Assembly (NCBI RefSeq): GCF_019565455.1
Contig: NZ_CP067377.1
Coordinates: 3,168,001 to 3,232,000 of the forward strand
Reading direction: 5' to 3'
From: Flavobacterium oreochromis
Lineage (GTDB): Bacteria > Bacteroidota > Bacteroidia > Flavobacteriales > Flavobacteriaceae
DNA: 64,000 nt
Position numbers and translations under genes: made by a program. Shown here in pieces: positions 1 to 11,588 of the stretch (positions within the stretch are counted from its first letter, which is position 1; each line of letters opens with the position of its first letter). Under the pieces are notes generated by a model, which was not told the origin of the DNA, ran no database searches, and saw only the letters and a list, made by a program, of their open reading frames with translations.

Positions 1-1
1 T

Positions 2-202
2 GGAACAGACAAAATGTTCAAAATATTGAATACTTTTACTGATTTAGATGCTAATTGGCTATTTCGTGGTGAATCTATGGAACATCCAGAAGTTGATATC
101 AATAAATTAGACTATATTATTGAGTTGCAAAAGGAGCGAATAATTGATTTGAAGAAAGAAAATGCAGAATTAAAAAGATTATTAAAAATGAAGACTTTTT
201 AA
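2..202 (+). CDS. C-terminal end of a phage-type HTH transcriptional regulator (cut by window edge)
   Basis: The reading frame is open to the left window edge, so the N-terminal DNA-binding domain lies outside. What remains has the hallmark of small Bacteroidota repressor-like regulators. It has a segment ending in 'DANWLFRGE', the counterpart of 'NPEWLLKGEG' in the complete regulator at 43125-43481. This is followed by a heptad-rich helix (LQKERIIDLKKENAELKRLL) that should form a coiled-coil dimer. The similarity to the other regulator is seen directly. The function as a transcriptional repressor is inferred from family resemblance. Target and ligand are unknown. Confidence 0.6.
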   Translation, partial: GTDKMFKILNTFTDLDANWLFRGESMEHPEVDINKLDYIIELQKERIIDLKKENAELKRLLKMKTF

Positions 203-221
203 TAAAATTGAATTTTTATCT

Positions 222-2327
222 TTAGCTTATATAATTCCATATATTTTTTTTCTTAGTTAATTCTATGAATACATGCTTTAGTTTTTGGTGAGCTGGTTTT
301 TCCATTGTGGGATCATCTTTCAATAACCGAATTGCATGATGCCTTGCTAATTGTAAGATATCACGATCTTTTACTAAATCTGCAATTTGTAAATTTAAGA
401 CTCCGCTTTGTTGTGTACCCATAATATCACCTGGTCCACGAAGTTTTAAGTCAACTTCTGAAATTTCAAAACCATCATTAGTTTTACACATAGTTTCCAT
501 TCGTATTTTACTTTCATTGCTTAGTTTAACTCCCGTCATCAAGATACAATAACTTTGCTCAGCTCCTCGACCTACACGACCTCTCAATTGGTGTAGTTGT
601 GATAATCCAAAACGTTCTGCACTTTCAATAATCATGACTGAAGCATTAGGAACATTAACACCTACTTCAATTACCGTCGTAGCAACCATGATGTTTGTTT
701 TTCCTTGAGCAAAACGGTTCATTTCTTCTTCTTTTTCTGCTGGCTTCATTTTACCATGTACTATAGAAATAGCATATTTAGGTAGAGGGAAATCCCTAGA
801 AATACTTTCATATCCATCCATTAAATCTTTATAATCCATAGATTCTGATTCTTGAATTAAAGGATAGACAATATATATTTGTCTTCCCTTATCAATTTCA
901 TCACGCATAAATTTCCATACTTTCAGACGATTGCTATCGTAGCGATGTACTGTTTGTATAGGTTTTCTACCAGGAGGTAACTCATCAATAACGGATACAT
1001 CAAGATCGCCATATAAGCTCATAGCTAAAGTCCGAGGAATAGGAGTAGCTGTCATCACTAAAACATGAGGTGGAAGTGTAGCTTTTTTCCATAATTTACT
1101 ACGTTGTTCAACTCCAAAACGATGTTGTTCATCTATAATAGCTAAACCTAAATTATTAAATTGTACTTTATCTTCTAATAAAGCATGGGTTCCTATTAAT
1201 ATGTCTAAATTTCCATTTTCTAGTTCTTGATGAATAATTTTTCTATCTGAAGTTTTAGTTGAGCCTGTTAATAGTTTTATATTTATATTCAATGGTTTAG
1301 CTAATTCTGTAATACCATTAAAATGTTGAGTAGCTAAAATTTCAGTAGGAGCCATAATACAAGCTTGAAATCCATTATCGAGTGCTAATAGCATACTCAT
1401 TAAGGCAACAATTGTTTTTCCAGAGCCTACATCTCCTTGCAATAAACGATTCATTTGGGCAGGATTTCCCAAATCATTTCGAATTTCTTTTAATACTTTT
1501 TTTTGAGCATTTGTTAAATCAAAAGGTAAATATTTAGTATACATTTCATTAAAGTAATAACCTACTTTTTCAAAAGGATGTCCTTTTATTTTATGTTTCC
1601 GTACTAAATTTTTAGAAATTAATTGCAATTGAATAAAAAAGAGTTCTTCAAATTTTAATCTAAATTGTGCTTTTTGTAATAATTCTTGGCTTTTTGGAAA
1701 ATGAATATTAAATAATGCACTATTTTTAGGAATAAGTTGTAATTCTCCCAAGAGATGAGAAGGTAATGTTTCGCTAAATAAAGTATGAGTTTCAATAAAA
1801 AGCTGTTGCATCATTTTATTGATTACCTTATTAGAGATCCCCTTAGTTTGTAATTTTTCAGTTGAAGGATAAACAGCTTGCATTGCAGTACGTAAATTTG
1901 CTTTGTGCTCTTCCAATAATTCCATTTCAGGATGTGGCATAGAAAATTGATTATTAAAAGAATTCATTTTTCCAAATATTACATAGGGTGTGTTAATTTT
2001 TATATTTTCACGAATCCATTTAATACCTTGAAACCAAACGAGTTCTATTTCTCCTGTATCATCTACAAAAGAAGCTACTAAACGTTTTTTGCCTTTACCA
2101 AATTCAACTGTTTTTAAATGAATAATTTTACCTATAATTTGAACTTCACTATTATTTGAAACTAATTCATTAATTTTATAATAGCGTGTTCTGTCTATAT
2201 AACGATTTGGGTAAAGATTAATTAAATCAGCATATTTATGTATATTAAGTTCCTTGCGTAATAACTCCCCGCGTTGTGGGCCAACACCTTTTAAATATTC
2301 TATTGGAGTTTCTAATAATGATGACAT
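222..2327 (-). CDS. recG: ATP-dependent DNA helicase RecG
   Basis: This 701-residue superfamily 2 helicase reverses stalled replication forks and processes branched recombination intermediates. An N-terminal wedge/OB domain (about residues 1-180) precedes the helicase core. Visible motifs are the Walker A motif GDVGSGKT (298-305), the DEQH box (399-402, context IIDEQHRFG), the TATPIPRTL motif, and the C-terminal motif VI region with QLRGRVGRG. Length and motif order match RecG throughout and the frame is intact. It stands alone, convergent with the regulator fragment on its left. The about 400 bp upstream hold no gene. Assignment is secure. Confidence 0.97.
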   Translation of the reverse strand: MSSLLETPIEYLKGVGPQRGELLRKELNIHKYADLINLYPNRYIDRTRYYKINELVSNNSEVQIIGKIIHLKTVEFGKGKKRLVASFVDDTGEIELVWFQGIKWIRENIKINTPYVIFGKMNSFNNQFSMPHPEMELLEEHKANLRTAMQAVYPSTEKLQTKGISNKVINKMMQQLFIETHTLFSETLPSHLLGELQLIPKNSALFNIHFPKSQELLQKAQFRLKFEELFFIQLQLISKNLVRKHKIKGHPFEKVGYYFNEMYTKYLPFDLTNAQKKVLKEIRNDLGNPAQMNRLLQGDVGSGKTIVALMSMLLALDNGFQACIMAPTEILATQHFNGITELAKPLNINIKLLTGSTKTSDRKIIHQELENGNLDILIGTHALLEDKVQFNNLGLAIIDEQHRFGVEQRSKLWKKATLPPHVLVMTATPIPRTLAMSLYGDLDVSVIDELPPGRKPIQTVHRYDSNRLKVWKFMRDEIDKGRQIYIVYPLIQESESMDYKDLMDGYESISRDFPLPKYAISIVHGKMKPAEKEEEMNRFAQGKTNIMVATTVIEVGVNVPNASVMIIESAERFGLSQLHQLRGRVGRGAEQSYCILMTGVKLSNESKIRMETMCKTNDGFEISEVDLKLRGPGDIMGTQQSGVLNLQIADLVKDRDILQLARHHAIRLLKDDPTMEKPAHQKLKHVFIELTKKKNIWNYIS

Positions 2328-2723
2328 TTTAATTAAACTTCTTAAAAAGATTATGAAAGGCTTTTATTTTTAAAATTGGTTGAAAGAGCGGAATTTTTAT
2401 TTACTTTTCTGTTTAAAATGATTCCTTGTCTTATCAATATTAGCTTGCTAGTTTTTGTATAATGCTAATACAAAATCTTTTTTATTTTTCTTCCAATTAA
2501 AAATAGCTTTTGGTTTCAATCTTTGGAATTTTAGGATAAACTTACAAAAAGATTATATTTTTTAAAAGTAAATTATTAATGCTATAGTTTGTGAGAATTA
2601 ATTTTTATTTATAGAGTAGCCTTATTAAAAATCAGGCTGTCCGAAAGTTTGGTATTATTTTTTAAACTTCGGACAGCTGTATTATTGTAAATGATGTATT
2701 TTATTAATTTAAATTCTATAAAA
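2328..2723. other. Intergenic region between recG and the ABC-F gene
   Basis: This AT-rich stretch has no credible reading frame. It holds the recG upstream region and, at 2636-2677, a strong hairpin that probably ends the ABC-F transcript. I see no tRNA or small RNA signature. Confidence 0.6.
2636..2677 (-). terminator. Stem-loop terminator downstream of the ABC-F gene
   Basis: The arms gctgtccgaaagttt and aaacttcggacagc pair with a single bulged base around an 11-15 nt loop. On the minus strand the hairpin is followed by a short T run. It lies about 45 bp after the ABC-F stop, as expected for a Rho-independent terminator. Confidence 0.65.
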
Positions 2724-4346
<1,623 letters not shown>

Positions 4347-4440
4347 TTATTTTTTTAAAGCGTTGCAAAAATACTAATTAGTAATCAGTAATTAGTAATT
4401 ACTTATTAGTTTTTATAAATTGCGGGAAAATTTTAAAAAA

Positions 4441-5157
4441 ATGAAAATACCTTTTGAAAATGCTTCTCTATGTCATTATTTATTAGAAATACTTGCATTT
4501 TTTATAGGTATGCGTTTTTATTTTTATCTTAAACAAAAAAATAAAATAATATCAGATGAAAATAGACTTTGGATATTATTAGGAGCTATGATAGGAGCTT
4601 TAATAGGATCTAGAGTGATTGCTGTTTTAGAAACTCCCAGTTTAATTAGTAAAATGTCATTTTTATTGATTTTTCAAAGTAAAACAGTAGCGGGAGGTTT
4701 TTTAGGTGGATTATTAGGAGTAGAATTAATCAAAAAAATTATTGGAGAAAAAAAAGCTTCAGGAGATTTATATGTGTATCCCATTTTAGTAGCACTCATA
4801 ATAGGAAGAATAGGATGCTTTGGAATGGGAATAAAAGAGCCAACTTATGGAATAGAAACATCTTTTTTTACTGGAATAGATTTAGGTGATGGAAAACTTA
4901 GGCATCCAGTGGCTTTATATGAAATTATTTTTTTATTATGTTTAATTATTTTGTTTTATAAGATTCAAAAAAGTAATTTGATAAATGGAGATCAGTTTAA
5001 ACTTTTTTTCTTACTCTATTTTTTATATCGTTTTTTTATAGAATTTTTAAAACCTTTCGAACCTTTATTTTTAGGATTAAGTGTTATACATTTGATATCT
5101 ATTTTTATATTTATTTATTATTATCATTTTATCATTAGAATTATAAAAAAGTTTTAA
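4441..5157 (+). CDS. Prolipoprotein diacylglyceryl transferase (Lgt)-family membrane protein
   Basis: This multi-pass membrane protein of about 238 residues has Lgt-family signatures. There is a glycine-rich GGFLGGLLG segment, the GRIGCFGMG segment matching the Lgt GRIGNF box, and the late RHPVALYE motif matching HPxQLYE. Classical Lgt moves diacylglycerol from phosphatidylglycerol to the lipobox Cys of prelipoproteins. I chose the ATG at 4441 over the upstream TTG at 4420 because the first residues then match an ordinary N-terminus. Its stop codon touches the ATG of the next gene with no gap, so the two are translationally coupled. That coupling to a Tes-like radical SAM enzyme suggests a lipid-tail modification role different from housekeeping Lgt. 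This last point is inference. Confidence 0.8.
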   Translation: MKIPFENASLCHYLLEILAFFIGMRFYFYLKQKNKIISDENRLWILLGAMIGALIGSRVIAVLETPSLISKMSFLLIFQSKTVAGGFLGGLLGVELIKKIIGEKKASGDLYVYPILVALIIGRIGCFGMGIKEPTYGIETSFFTGIDLGDGKLRHPVALYEIIFLLCLIILFYKIQKSNLINGDQFKLFFLLYFLYRFFIEFLKPFEPLFLGLSVIHLISIFIFIYYYHFIIRIIKKF

Positions 5158-6542
5158 ATGCCTACTAGAGATTATATATACTATGACACTACACAAAGTA
5201 TTTGTCCAGAATGTTTACATCTGTGTAATGCAAAAATTATTTTTAAAGATGAAAAAGTATGGATGCTAAAACATTGTAAAACACATGGTGAATCAAAAGT
5301 TATGATTGCTGATGATGTAGAATATTATCGTCAAATCAGAAATTATAATAAGCAATCAGAAATTCCATTAAAATTTAATACTAAAACACATTACGGTTGT
5401 CCTTATGATTGCGGGTTATGTCCTGATCATGAACAACATTCTTGTTTGTCTATAATAGAGGTAACAGACAGATGTAATTTAACTTGTCCTACTTGTTACG
5501 CATCTTCTGCTCCTAATTATGGTAATCATAGAACCTTAGAAGAAATTGAAAAAATGTTTGATGCTATAGTAGCTAATGAAGGAGAGCCTGATGTAGTTCA
5601 AATTTCAGGTGGAGAACCTACCGTACATCCTCAATTTTTCGAAATTTTAGATTTAGCTAAATCAAAACCTATTAAGCATTTAATGGTAAATACGAATGGA
5701 ATAAGAATTGCAAAAGATATTTCATTTGTTCAAAAATTAGCTTCCTATATGCCTGATTTTGAAATTTACCTTCAATTTGATAGCTTTAAACCAGAGGTAT
5801 TAAAAAAATTAAGAGGGGAAGATTTAACAGAAATTAGAAAAAAGCAATTGAAAATTTAAATCAATTTAATTTATCTACAACTTTAGTAATTACTTTACAA
5901 AAAGGAGAAAATGACGATGAAATTGGTAAAATTTTAGAATATGCCTTAGAGCAAAAATGTGTTAGAGGTGTTACATTTCAACCTACTCAAGTTGCAGGAA
6001 GAAATGAAAATTATAATGATAATCAAGGAAGAATAACATTAACAGAAGTACGTAGAAAAATTTATGAACAATATCCTATATTTACTCCACAAGATTTAAT
6101 TCCTGTACCTTGTAATCCTGATGCTCTTTGTATGGCTTACGCTCTGAAAATGAATGGTGAAGTTTTTCCTATGACTAATCTTATCAATCCCGAAGATCTT
6201 CTAAATAACTCTAAAAATACAATTGTTTTTGAAAGTGATGAAAAGCTTAAAAACCATATGTTAAATTTATTTAGTACAGGTATTTCAGTAGATTGTGCAG
6301 AAGAAGAATTAGGTGAATTAATGTGTTGTTTACCAAGAGTAAAATCAGATCATTTACATTATGATAATTTATTTAGAATCATTATAATGAATTTTATGGA
6401 TGCACATGATTTTGATGTAAGAGCCGTAAAAAAATCATGTGTGCATATAGTAGATAAAAAGGGAAAATTAATTCCTTTTGAAACCATGAATTTATTTTAT
6501 AGAGATGAATCTATAAAAAGAATAAGAAAAGAGATAATATAG
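5158..6542 (+). CDS. Radical SAM protein of the Tes/MJ0619 tetraether-lipid-synthase type (one frameshift)
   Basis: The product is about 461 residues once a single missing A in an A6 run near 5836-5841 is restored. Codons before and after then join as EIRKK-AIENLNQ. The radical SAM cluster motif CNLTCPTCY binds the catalytic [4Fe-4S] cluster. Extra cysteine groups sit on both sides: CPECLHLC and CKTHG near the N-terminus, GCPYDCGLCPDHEQHSC just before the core, and PCNPDALC toward the C-terminus. This multi-cluster layout is that of the archaeal tetraether lipid synthase Tes (MJ0619 family), which joins lipid tails by radical C-C coupling. Bacterial homologues are known, but their substrate is mostly untested. 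It is coupled directly to the Lgt-like gene. Family call is firm; the lipid substrate is inference. Confidence 0.8.
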
Positions 6543-6574
6543 AAGACAAGAATTTAAAAAAATAATACTTTTTA

Positions 6575-6841
6575 ATGAAAAATAAAAAAAGATTTATTTT
6601 ATTAGCTATAATTTTTTGTTTCATAATTTTATTAGTTAATCCTATACGAGATATTCTAAAGTTAATTTTAGAATTAACTGCAGGCTTAGCTATTATTTTA
6701 GCACCCTTTCCATTTATTTTAGGACTGCTACGTTTATTATTTATAAAAGAAGATCAAAAATTTACATTACAACTAATAATCTATTCAACTATAATATTTA
6801 TTATAGGAGTAAGTACTTGTGGGACCTTTAATTTAATTTAA
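6575..6841 (+). CDS. Small hydrophobic membrane protein (hypothetical)
   Basis: An 88-residue protein, nearly all hydrophobic, with about three membrane segments (residues 6-25, 30-52, 62-85) and a Lys-rich N-terminus. I do not recognise a named family. The next reading frame (6847-7046) has a very similar C-terminal half. The shared elements are a charged 'IKEDQKF/LNKEPYK' loop followed by 'LIIYSTIIFIIG' and a Cys-containing tail. The two are therefore tandem paralogues. Confidence 0.55.
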   Translation: MKNKKRFILLAIIFCFIILLVNPIRDILKLILELTAGLAIILAPFPFILGLLRLLFIKEDQKFTLQLIIYSTIIFIIGVSTCGTFNLI

Positions 6842-6846
6842 CATTT

Positions 6847-7046
6847 ATGATAAATGATATTTTTTTTAGCATAATAATATTTATAGAATTCTTTAGTATA
6901 GTTGCTTTTATAGTTGGACTTTTTTAATAATATTTTTAAATAAAGAGCCTTATAAATTAATAGCTAAAAAGCTATTAATTTATTCTACTATTTCTTTTAT
7001 CATAGGATTTGGATGTTGTGTTGGTGGTCTTTTATTAATTAATTAA
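6847..7046 (+). CDS. Small membrane protein, paralogue of the preceding gene (one frameshift)
   Basis: The frame opens with MINDIFFSIIIF and breaks at a T6 run near 6921-6926. Adding one T continues it as LIIFLNKEPYKLIAKKLLIYSTISFIIGFGCC to a stop at 7044-7046. The second half aligns with the C-terminal half of the 6575-6841 product (LLIYSTISFIIG against LIIYSTIIFIIG). The reconstructed protein has about 66 residues and two or three membrane segments. Function unknown. Confidence 0.45.
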
Positions 7047-7112
7047 GTTTAACGATACATTAACAGCTAGTTGTAAATTATAAAATATTTTTGCCTTAAT
7101 AAATATTAAAAA

Positions 7113-8493
7113 ATGATTGCTCATTATAAAAAAATACTTTTTTTTAGCATAGTTTCTCTATTCCTTTTTATAATTTCTTGTAACGAAGAAAAAGGAGAAA
7201 TGGTTTATTTTGGTGGTGAAATAATAAATCCTAATTCAAAATTTCTTTATCTCTGTAAAGATGATAAAGTTATAGATACCATAGAGTTAGATGATAATAA
7301 TCGTTTTTTAGTACAATATGACACCTTAACTACTGGGATGTATACATTTAGACATGAACCGGAATATCAGTACATGTACGTAGATAAAGGAGATAGTTTA
7401 ATGATTAGATTAAATGCTCAAGAATTTGATAATTCATTAACCTTTTGTGGACGAGGTGATGAAAAAAATAATTTTTTGATAGAATTATTTTTAAAAAATG
7501 AAGAAGATAAAAATTCCAGTTTTGATATCTATGATGATCATTTAAAAAGATTTCAATACAGACTTAATAAAGAGTACGAAAAAGAAAAGCTTTTTATAAT
7601 GAAAAAAAGGAAGAAATAGATTGGAATGATGATTTTGATTTATACGCAAGTTCTATGTTAGAAATGCCTTATTTAACAAAAAAAGAACTTTATCCCTTAA
7701 TACATCAGTTTAGGACAAGTCAAAAAGTATGTGATTTACTTCCAAAAGACTATTACGATTATAGAAAAGAAATTGATTTTAATAATCAAAAATTAACTCA
7801 TTTTTCTCCTTTTGTAGGATATTTAACAGCTATGTTAAATAATATTACTTGTGATAATAAAGAAGACACACTAATTGTAAAAAATAATATTGGTAGACTA
7901 AAAGTAGCAGATTCTATATTTACAAATAAATCAATTAAAAATTCTGTATTACATAATATAGCATTTATGTATTTATTAGAAGATCAAAATACTTCTAATA
8001 ATAAAACTTTTTTATCTGAATATTATAAACTTTCTACAGATACCTGCAGTAAAAATGCTATTAAAGAGATAGCTAACTCTATTCAATCTCTTGCAAAAAA
8101 TAAATATTTGCCTAAAATAGAACTAATAGATTCAAAAGGAAATAATTATAATTCAATTCCAACAAATTCAAAAAAAACAGTAATCTTTTTTGGAGCTCCG
8201 AAGCAAAATCTCATTTAAAATTAGCTCATAAAAGAGCAATGGAAATTATGAGGCGTAACCCTTCTCTAAATTTTATAGCCGTTAATATAGATAAAGATTC
8301 TAACGAATGGAAAAAAGTTTTAGCACATAATCGTTTTGAGATTCCTCAATTTCATGCTAAAAATTTTGAAGATATACAAAGTAAATGGGTTATTACTAAA
8401 ATACACAGAGCTATACTTTTAAATGAAGATAAAACAATTAAAAATGCTTTTATAAATATTTTTGATGCAGAATTTGATAATTATTTAAAATAA
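7113..8493 (+). CDS. TlpA-like thioredoxin-fold lipoprotein lacking the CxxC motif (two frameshifts)
   Basis: A lipoprotein signal peptide is visible: a hydrophobic core followed by FIISCNEE, with Cys as the lipobox residue. The body resembles flavobacterial TlpA/DUF4369-type proteins. Two frames must be joined by one missing T each, in a T5 run near 7592 and a T6 run near 8185. This gives one protein of about 460 residues. At the thioredoxin position (TVIFFWSSEAKSH) the usual WCxxC is replaced, so a classical disulfide reductase role is unlikely. The C-terminal part (FIAVNIDKDSNEW...) keeps the thioredoxin-fold pattern. It ends in a strong terminator at 8527-8572. Family call is inference from pattern; function unknown. 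Confidence 0.65.
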
Positions 8494-8526
8494 TTTGATT
8501 CTATTCACTGTTGAATACTTAATTAA

Positions 8527-8572
8527 ATTCTCAATTTTTTGAAGTACAATTTCAAAAAATTGAGAATATTTT
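8527..8572 (+). terminator. Strong stem-loop terminator after the TlpA-like gene
   Basis: Perfect 17-bp arms (attctcaattttttgaa and ttcaaaaaattgagaat) surround a 7-nt loop and are followed by an A/T-rich tail containing a T run. It sits 33 bp after the stop. Confidence 0.7.
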
Positions 8573-8594
8573 ATATTGTAATAATTAAAATTTT

Positions 8595-10706
8595 ATGCTA
8601 ATCTTATTTTTACTTTTTTCCTTTACTTTATGGGGGCAATCAACTCCTAATGTAGATTTTATTTCATTAAAAGCTCAACTTTCACCTTCTTTTGAAACAA
8701 AATCAATTTCAGGAAATTGCCAGTATATTTTTAAAGTAAATTCAAGAGTAGATTCTATAAAAATAGATGCTATAAGAATGAAATTTGAAAAGGTTAAAAT
8801 AAATGGAAAATTTGTAAATTATAAAAATACAGATAAATCATTAATTCTTTTTGAAGGATATAAAATAGGGACAAATAAAATTACTTTTAATTATCAAGCT
8901 ACCCCAAAACAAACGATGTATTTTGTAGATATGGGAGTTAATTCTAATCCATTATCTACTAGTAATCAAGCTAATAACAGATTTAGAAATTATCAAATAT
9001 GGACTCAAGGGCAAGGGAAATATACTTCTCATTGGCTTCCTAGTTTTGATAATGTAAATGAAAAATTAGTATTTAATTTAAGTATTTCTGCACAACCTTT
9101 TTTTGAAGTAATCTCAAATGGTGTACTCAAAAAAATTACTCAGCTAGGAATAAAAGCAAATAAGACTTGGGAATATAAAATGAAAAAACCAATGTCTTCT
9201 TATTTAGTAATGCTTGCTATAGGAGCATTTAACTCTAAAAAAATAAAATCAAAAAGAGGAAAAAATATTCAATTATACTATAAGCATGAAGACAAAGAAA
9301 AATTTGATTATACTTATAAATATTCAAAAGAAATTTTTGATTTCTTAGAAAATGAAATAGGTTTAAGTTATCCTTGGGAAATTTATAAACAAGCTCCTGT
9401 AGAAGATTTTTTGTATGCAGGTATGGAAAATACAACTGCTACATTATTTACTCAAGATTTTGTAGTAGATAAAATAGGTTTTAATGATAAAAGTTATGTT
9501 AATGTAAATGCTCATGAATTAGCTCATCATTGGTTTGGTGATCTTATTACTGCTAAAGAAGGAAAACACCATTGGTTACAAGAAGGTTTTGCTACTTACT
9601 ACGCATTATTAGCAGAAAGACATTTATTAGGAGAAACTCATTTTCAATTTGAACTACTTAAATATGCAGAAGAAATACAAAATAATTCAAAAAAAGATAC
9701 AATTCCTATATTAAATGAAAAAGCTAGTGTATTAAGTTTTTATAAAAAAGGAGCGTGGGCATTACATTATTTAAAAGAATCTATAGGAGAAAATAATTTT
9801 AAAAAAGCAGTAAAAGCTTATCTTAAAAAATATAAATTTAAAAATGTTGATACACAAGATTTTTTAAATGAAATAAAAAAAGTAGCTCCTGATTTCAATA
9901 TTTTTGAGTTTAAAAAGAATGGTTAGAATCATCAAATTTTAATATTGAAAAAGTAATTCAAATTTTAAGTAAAAATCAACAGGTTAAAAAATATTTTGAA
10001 TTGCAACAAATGCAAACAATACCATTTAATGATAAAAAAATTTCTTCAAAAATATTTTATTATTAAATCAATACCCTGCATTATCTCAAGAAATAGTTTA
10101 TCAATTAGCTAATATCTCTTATAAAGAAAAAGCAGAACTATTAAAAATAGCAATAGATACTAAAAATATAGCTATTAGACAAACAGTAGCTGAATCAATG
10201 CAAACAATACCTTTAGAGTTTAAATTAGAATATGAAAAATTTTTAAATGATGAATCTTATATAACTAAAGAAATTGCTCTAGTTCAATTATGTAAATATT
10301 TTCCAGAAAATACTGTTAATTATCTAGAGAAAACAAAAGAAATAATAGGATTAAATGATAGAAGTTTTAGAATTAATTGGTTAGGAATAGCTTTAAAATC
10401 AAAGGTATACAACAAAGAAGTTAATGATTTACTTTTATCAGAACTTTTAGAATATACAACACTTAAATTTAGTTCAACTATAAGACAAAACGCATTGGAA
10501 GTTATTCTTCAAATAAATCCTGTTCACCCCATTGTTTTACAATCTTTAATAAATGGTACCCAACATCATAAATGGCAATTTGCACGTTTTTCAAAAAATA
10601 CAGTTAGAGCAATGTTAAAAAAGAGTATTTCAAAAAAGCTTTTGAAGTTATTTTACCTAATCTTACGGATAAGGAACAATTATTTTTAAAGAATGAGTTA
10701 AAATGA
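8595..10706 (+). CDS. M1 family zinc aminopeptidase, exported (three frameshifts)
   Basis: A short signal peptide (hydrophobic start, cleavage near LWGQS) leads into an M1 metallopeptidase. It has the GAMEN-type exopeptidase motif as YAGMENTTA (residues about 275-283). The zinc site is HELAHHWFGD, followed by WLQEGFATYY with the third zinc-ligand Glu. Such enzymes remove N-terminal residues from peptides in the periplasm or outside the cell. The frame breaks near 9915, 10047 and 10622. Restoring one A at each site extends the protein through a helical/HEAT-like C-terminal region to a stop at 10704-10706, about 704 residues in all. This matches flavobacterial M1 peptidases with a long alpha-helical tail. 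Confidence 0.85.
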
Positions 10707-10724
10707 AAAATAGGAGGGAAGCAG

Positions 10725-11587
10725 CTATAAAATTTCTTCTATATTTTTTTTAATATTTTCAGCAATCTTATCAGTAGGTAAATCATTTTGATCACTACCA
10801 AAAGGTTCTTCAATTTCCTCAGCAATAAGCTCTAAACTAGCTAAAACATAAAATATAAAAATAACAACAGGAATTGTTAAATAGCCTAAACTAAAAACAT
10901 ATCCAAAAGGTAAAGTCATCACATAAAAAAAGATGAATTTTTTAAGAAATATACTATATGAAAAAGGAATAGGTGTATTTTTAATTCGTTCACAAGCTCC
11001 ACAAATATCTAAAAAAGAGATTAACTCATTATTGATAAATAACAAATTTTCATCTGTTAGTTTATTATCTTTTTTAATTCAATCATTTTCCTAGTCATTA
11101 CCCTTATAATTTGACTAGGTTTATGTTTTTTATGACTAATATCAATATTTAATTCATCAAATAACTCATGAGTTATTTCTTCATTTTTTAAATGTAAACT
11201 AAGTACTTGTGCAAAATATGGAATTAATTTTTTAAATAATAATCTATCTTCTTTATTTATTAAAATTGCAGAAATTTTAATTGCTAAATTTCTACTATTG
11301 TTTACTAAAGCTCCCCATTGTTTTCTTCCTTCCCACCATCTATCATAAGCAGTATTTGTTCTAAAAACTAAAAGTAAAGAAATAACAAAACCCAACATGC
11401 TGTGCATGATGGGTATGTTTTTTAAATTATGATTTTCTGATAATTTGAAATATTCTAGTTCTAAATAAGCAATAATTCCTGTGTATATTCCAATACTAAT
11501 TATTAAAGGTAATAATTGTCTGAAGGTATCTGCTTTATGAAATCTAAAAATAAAGGTAAACCAATCTTTCGTATTATAAGAAATCAT
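10725..11587 (-). CDS. Bestrophin-family anion channel (one frameshift)
   Basis: A membrane protein of about 287 residues carrying the bestrophin/UPF0187 signature FRTNTAYDRWWEGRKQWG, with hydrophobic segments before and after it. The late segment GYLTIPVVIFIFYVLASLELIAEEIEEPFG, with its acidic end, is typical of bacterial bestrophins. Homologues form pentameric ion channels in the inner membrane. The frame breaks at an A6 run near 11071-11076. One extra A joins MIELKK to DNKLTDENLLF. Its start codon lies just after the kup stop, so kup and this gene probably form a minus-strand operon. Confidence 0.85.
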
Positions 11588-11588
11588 A

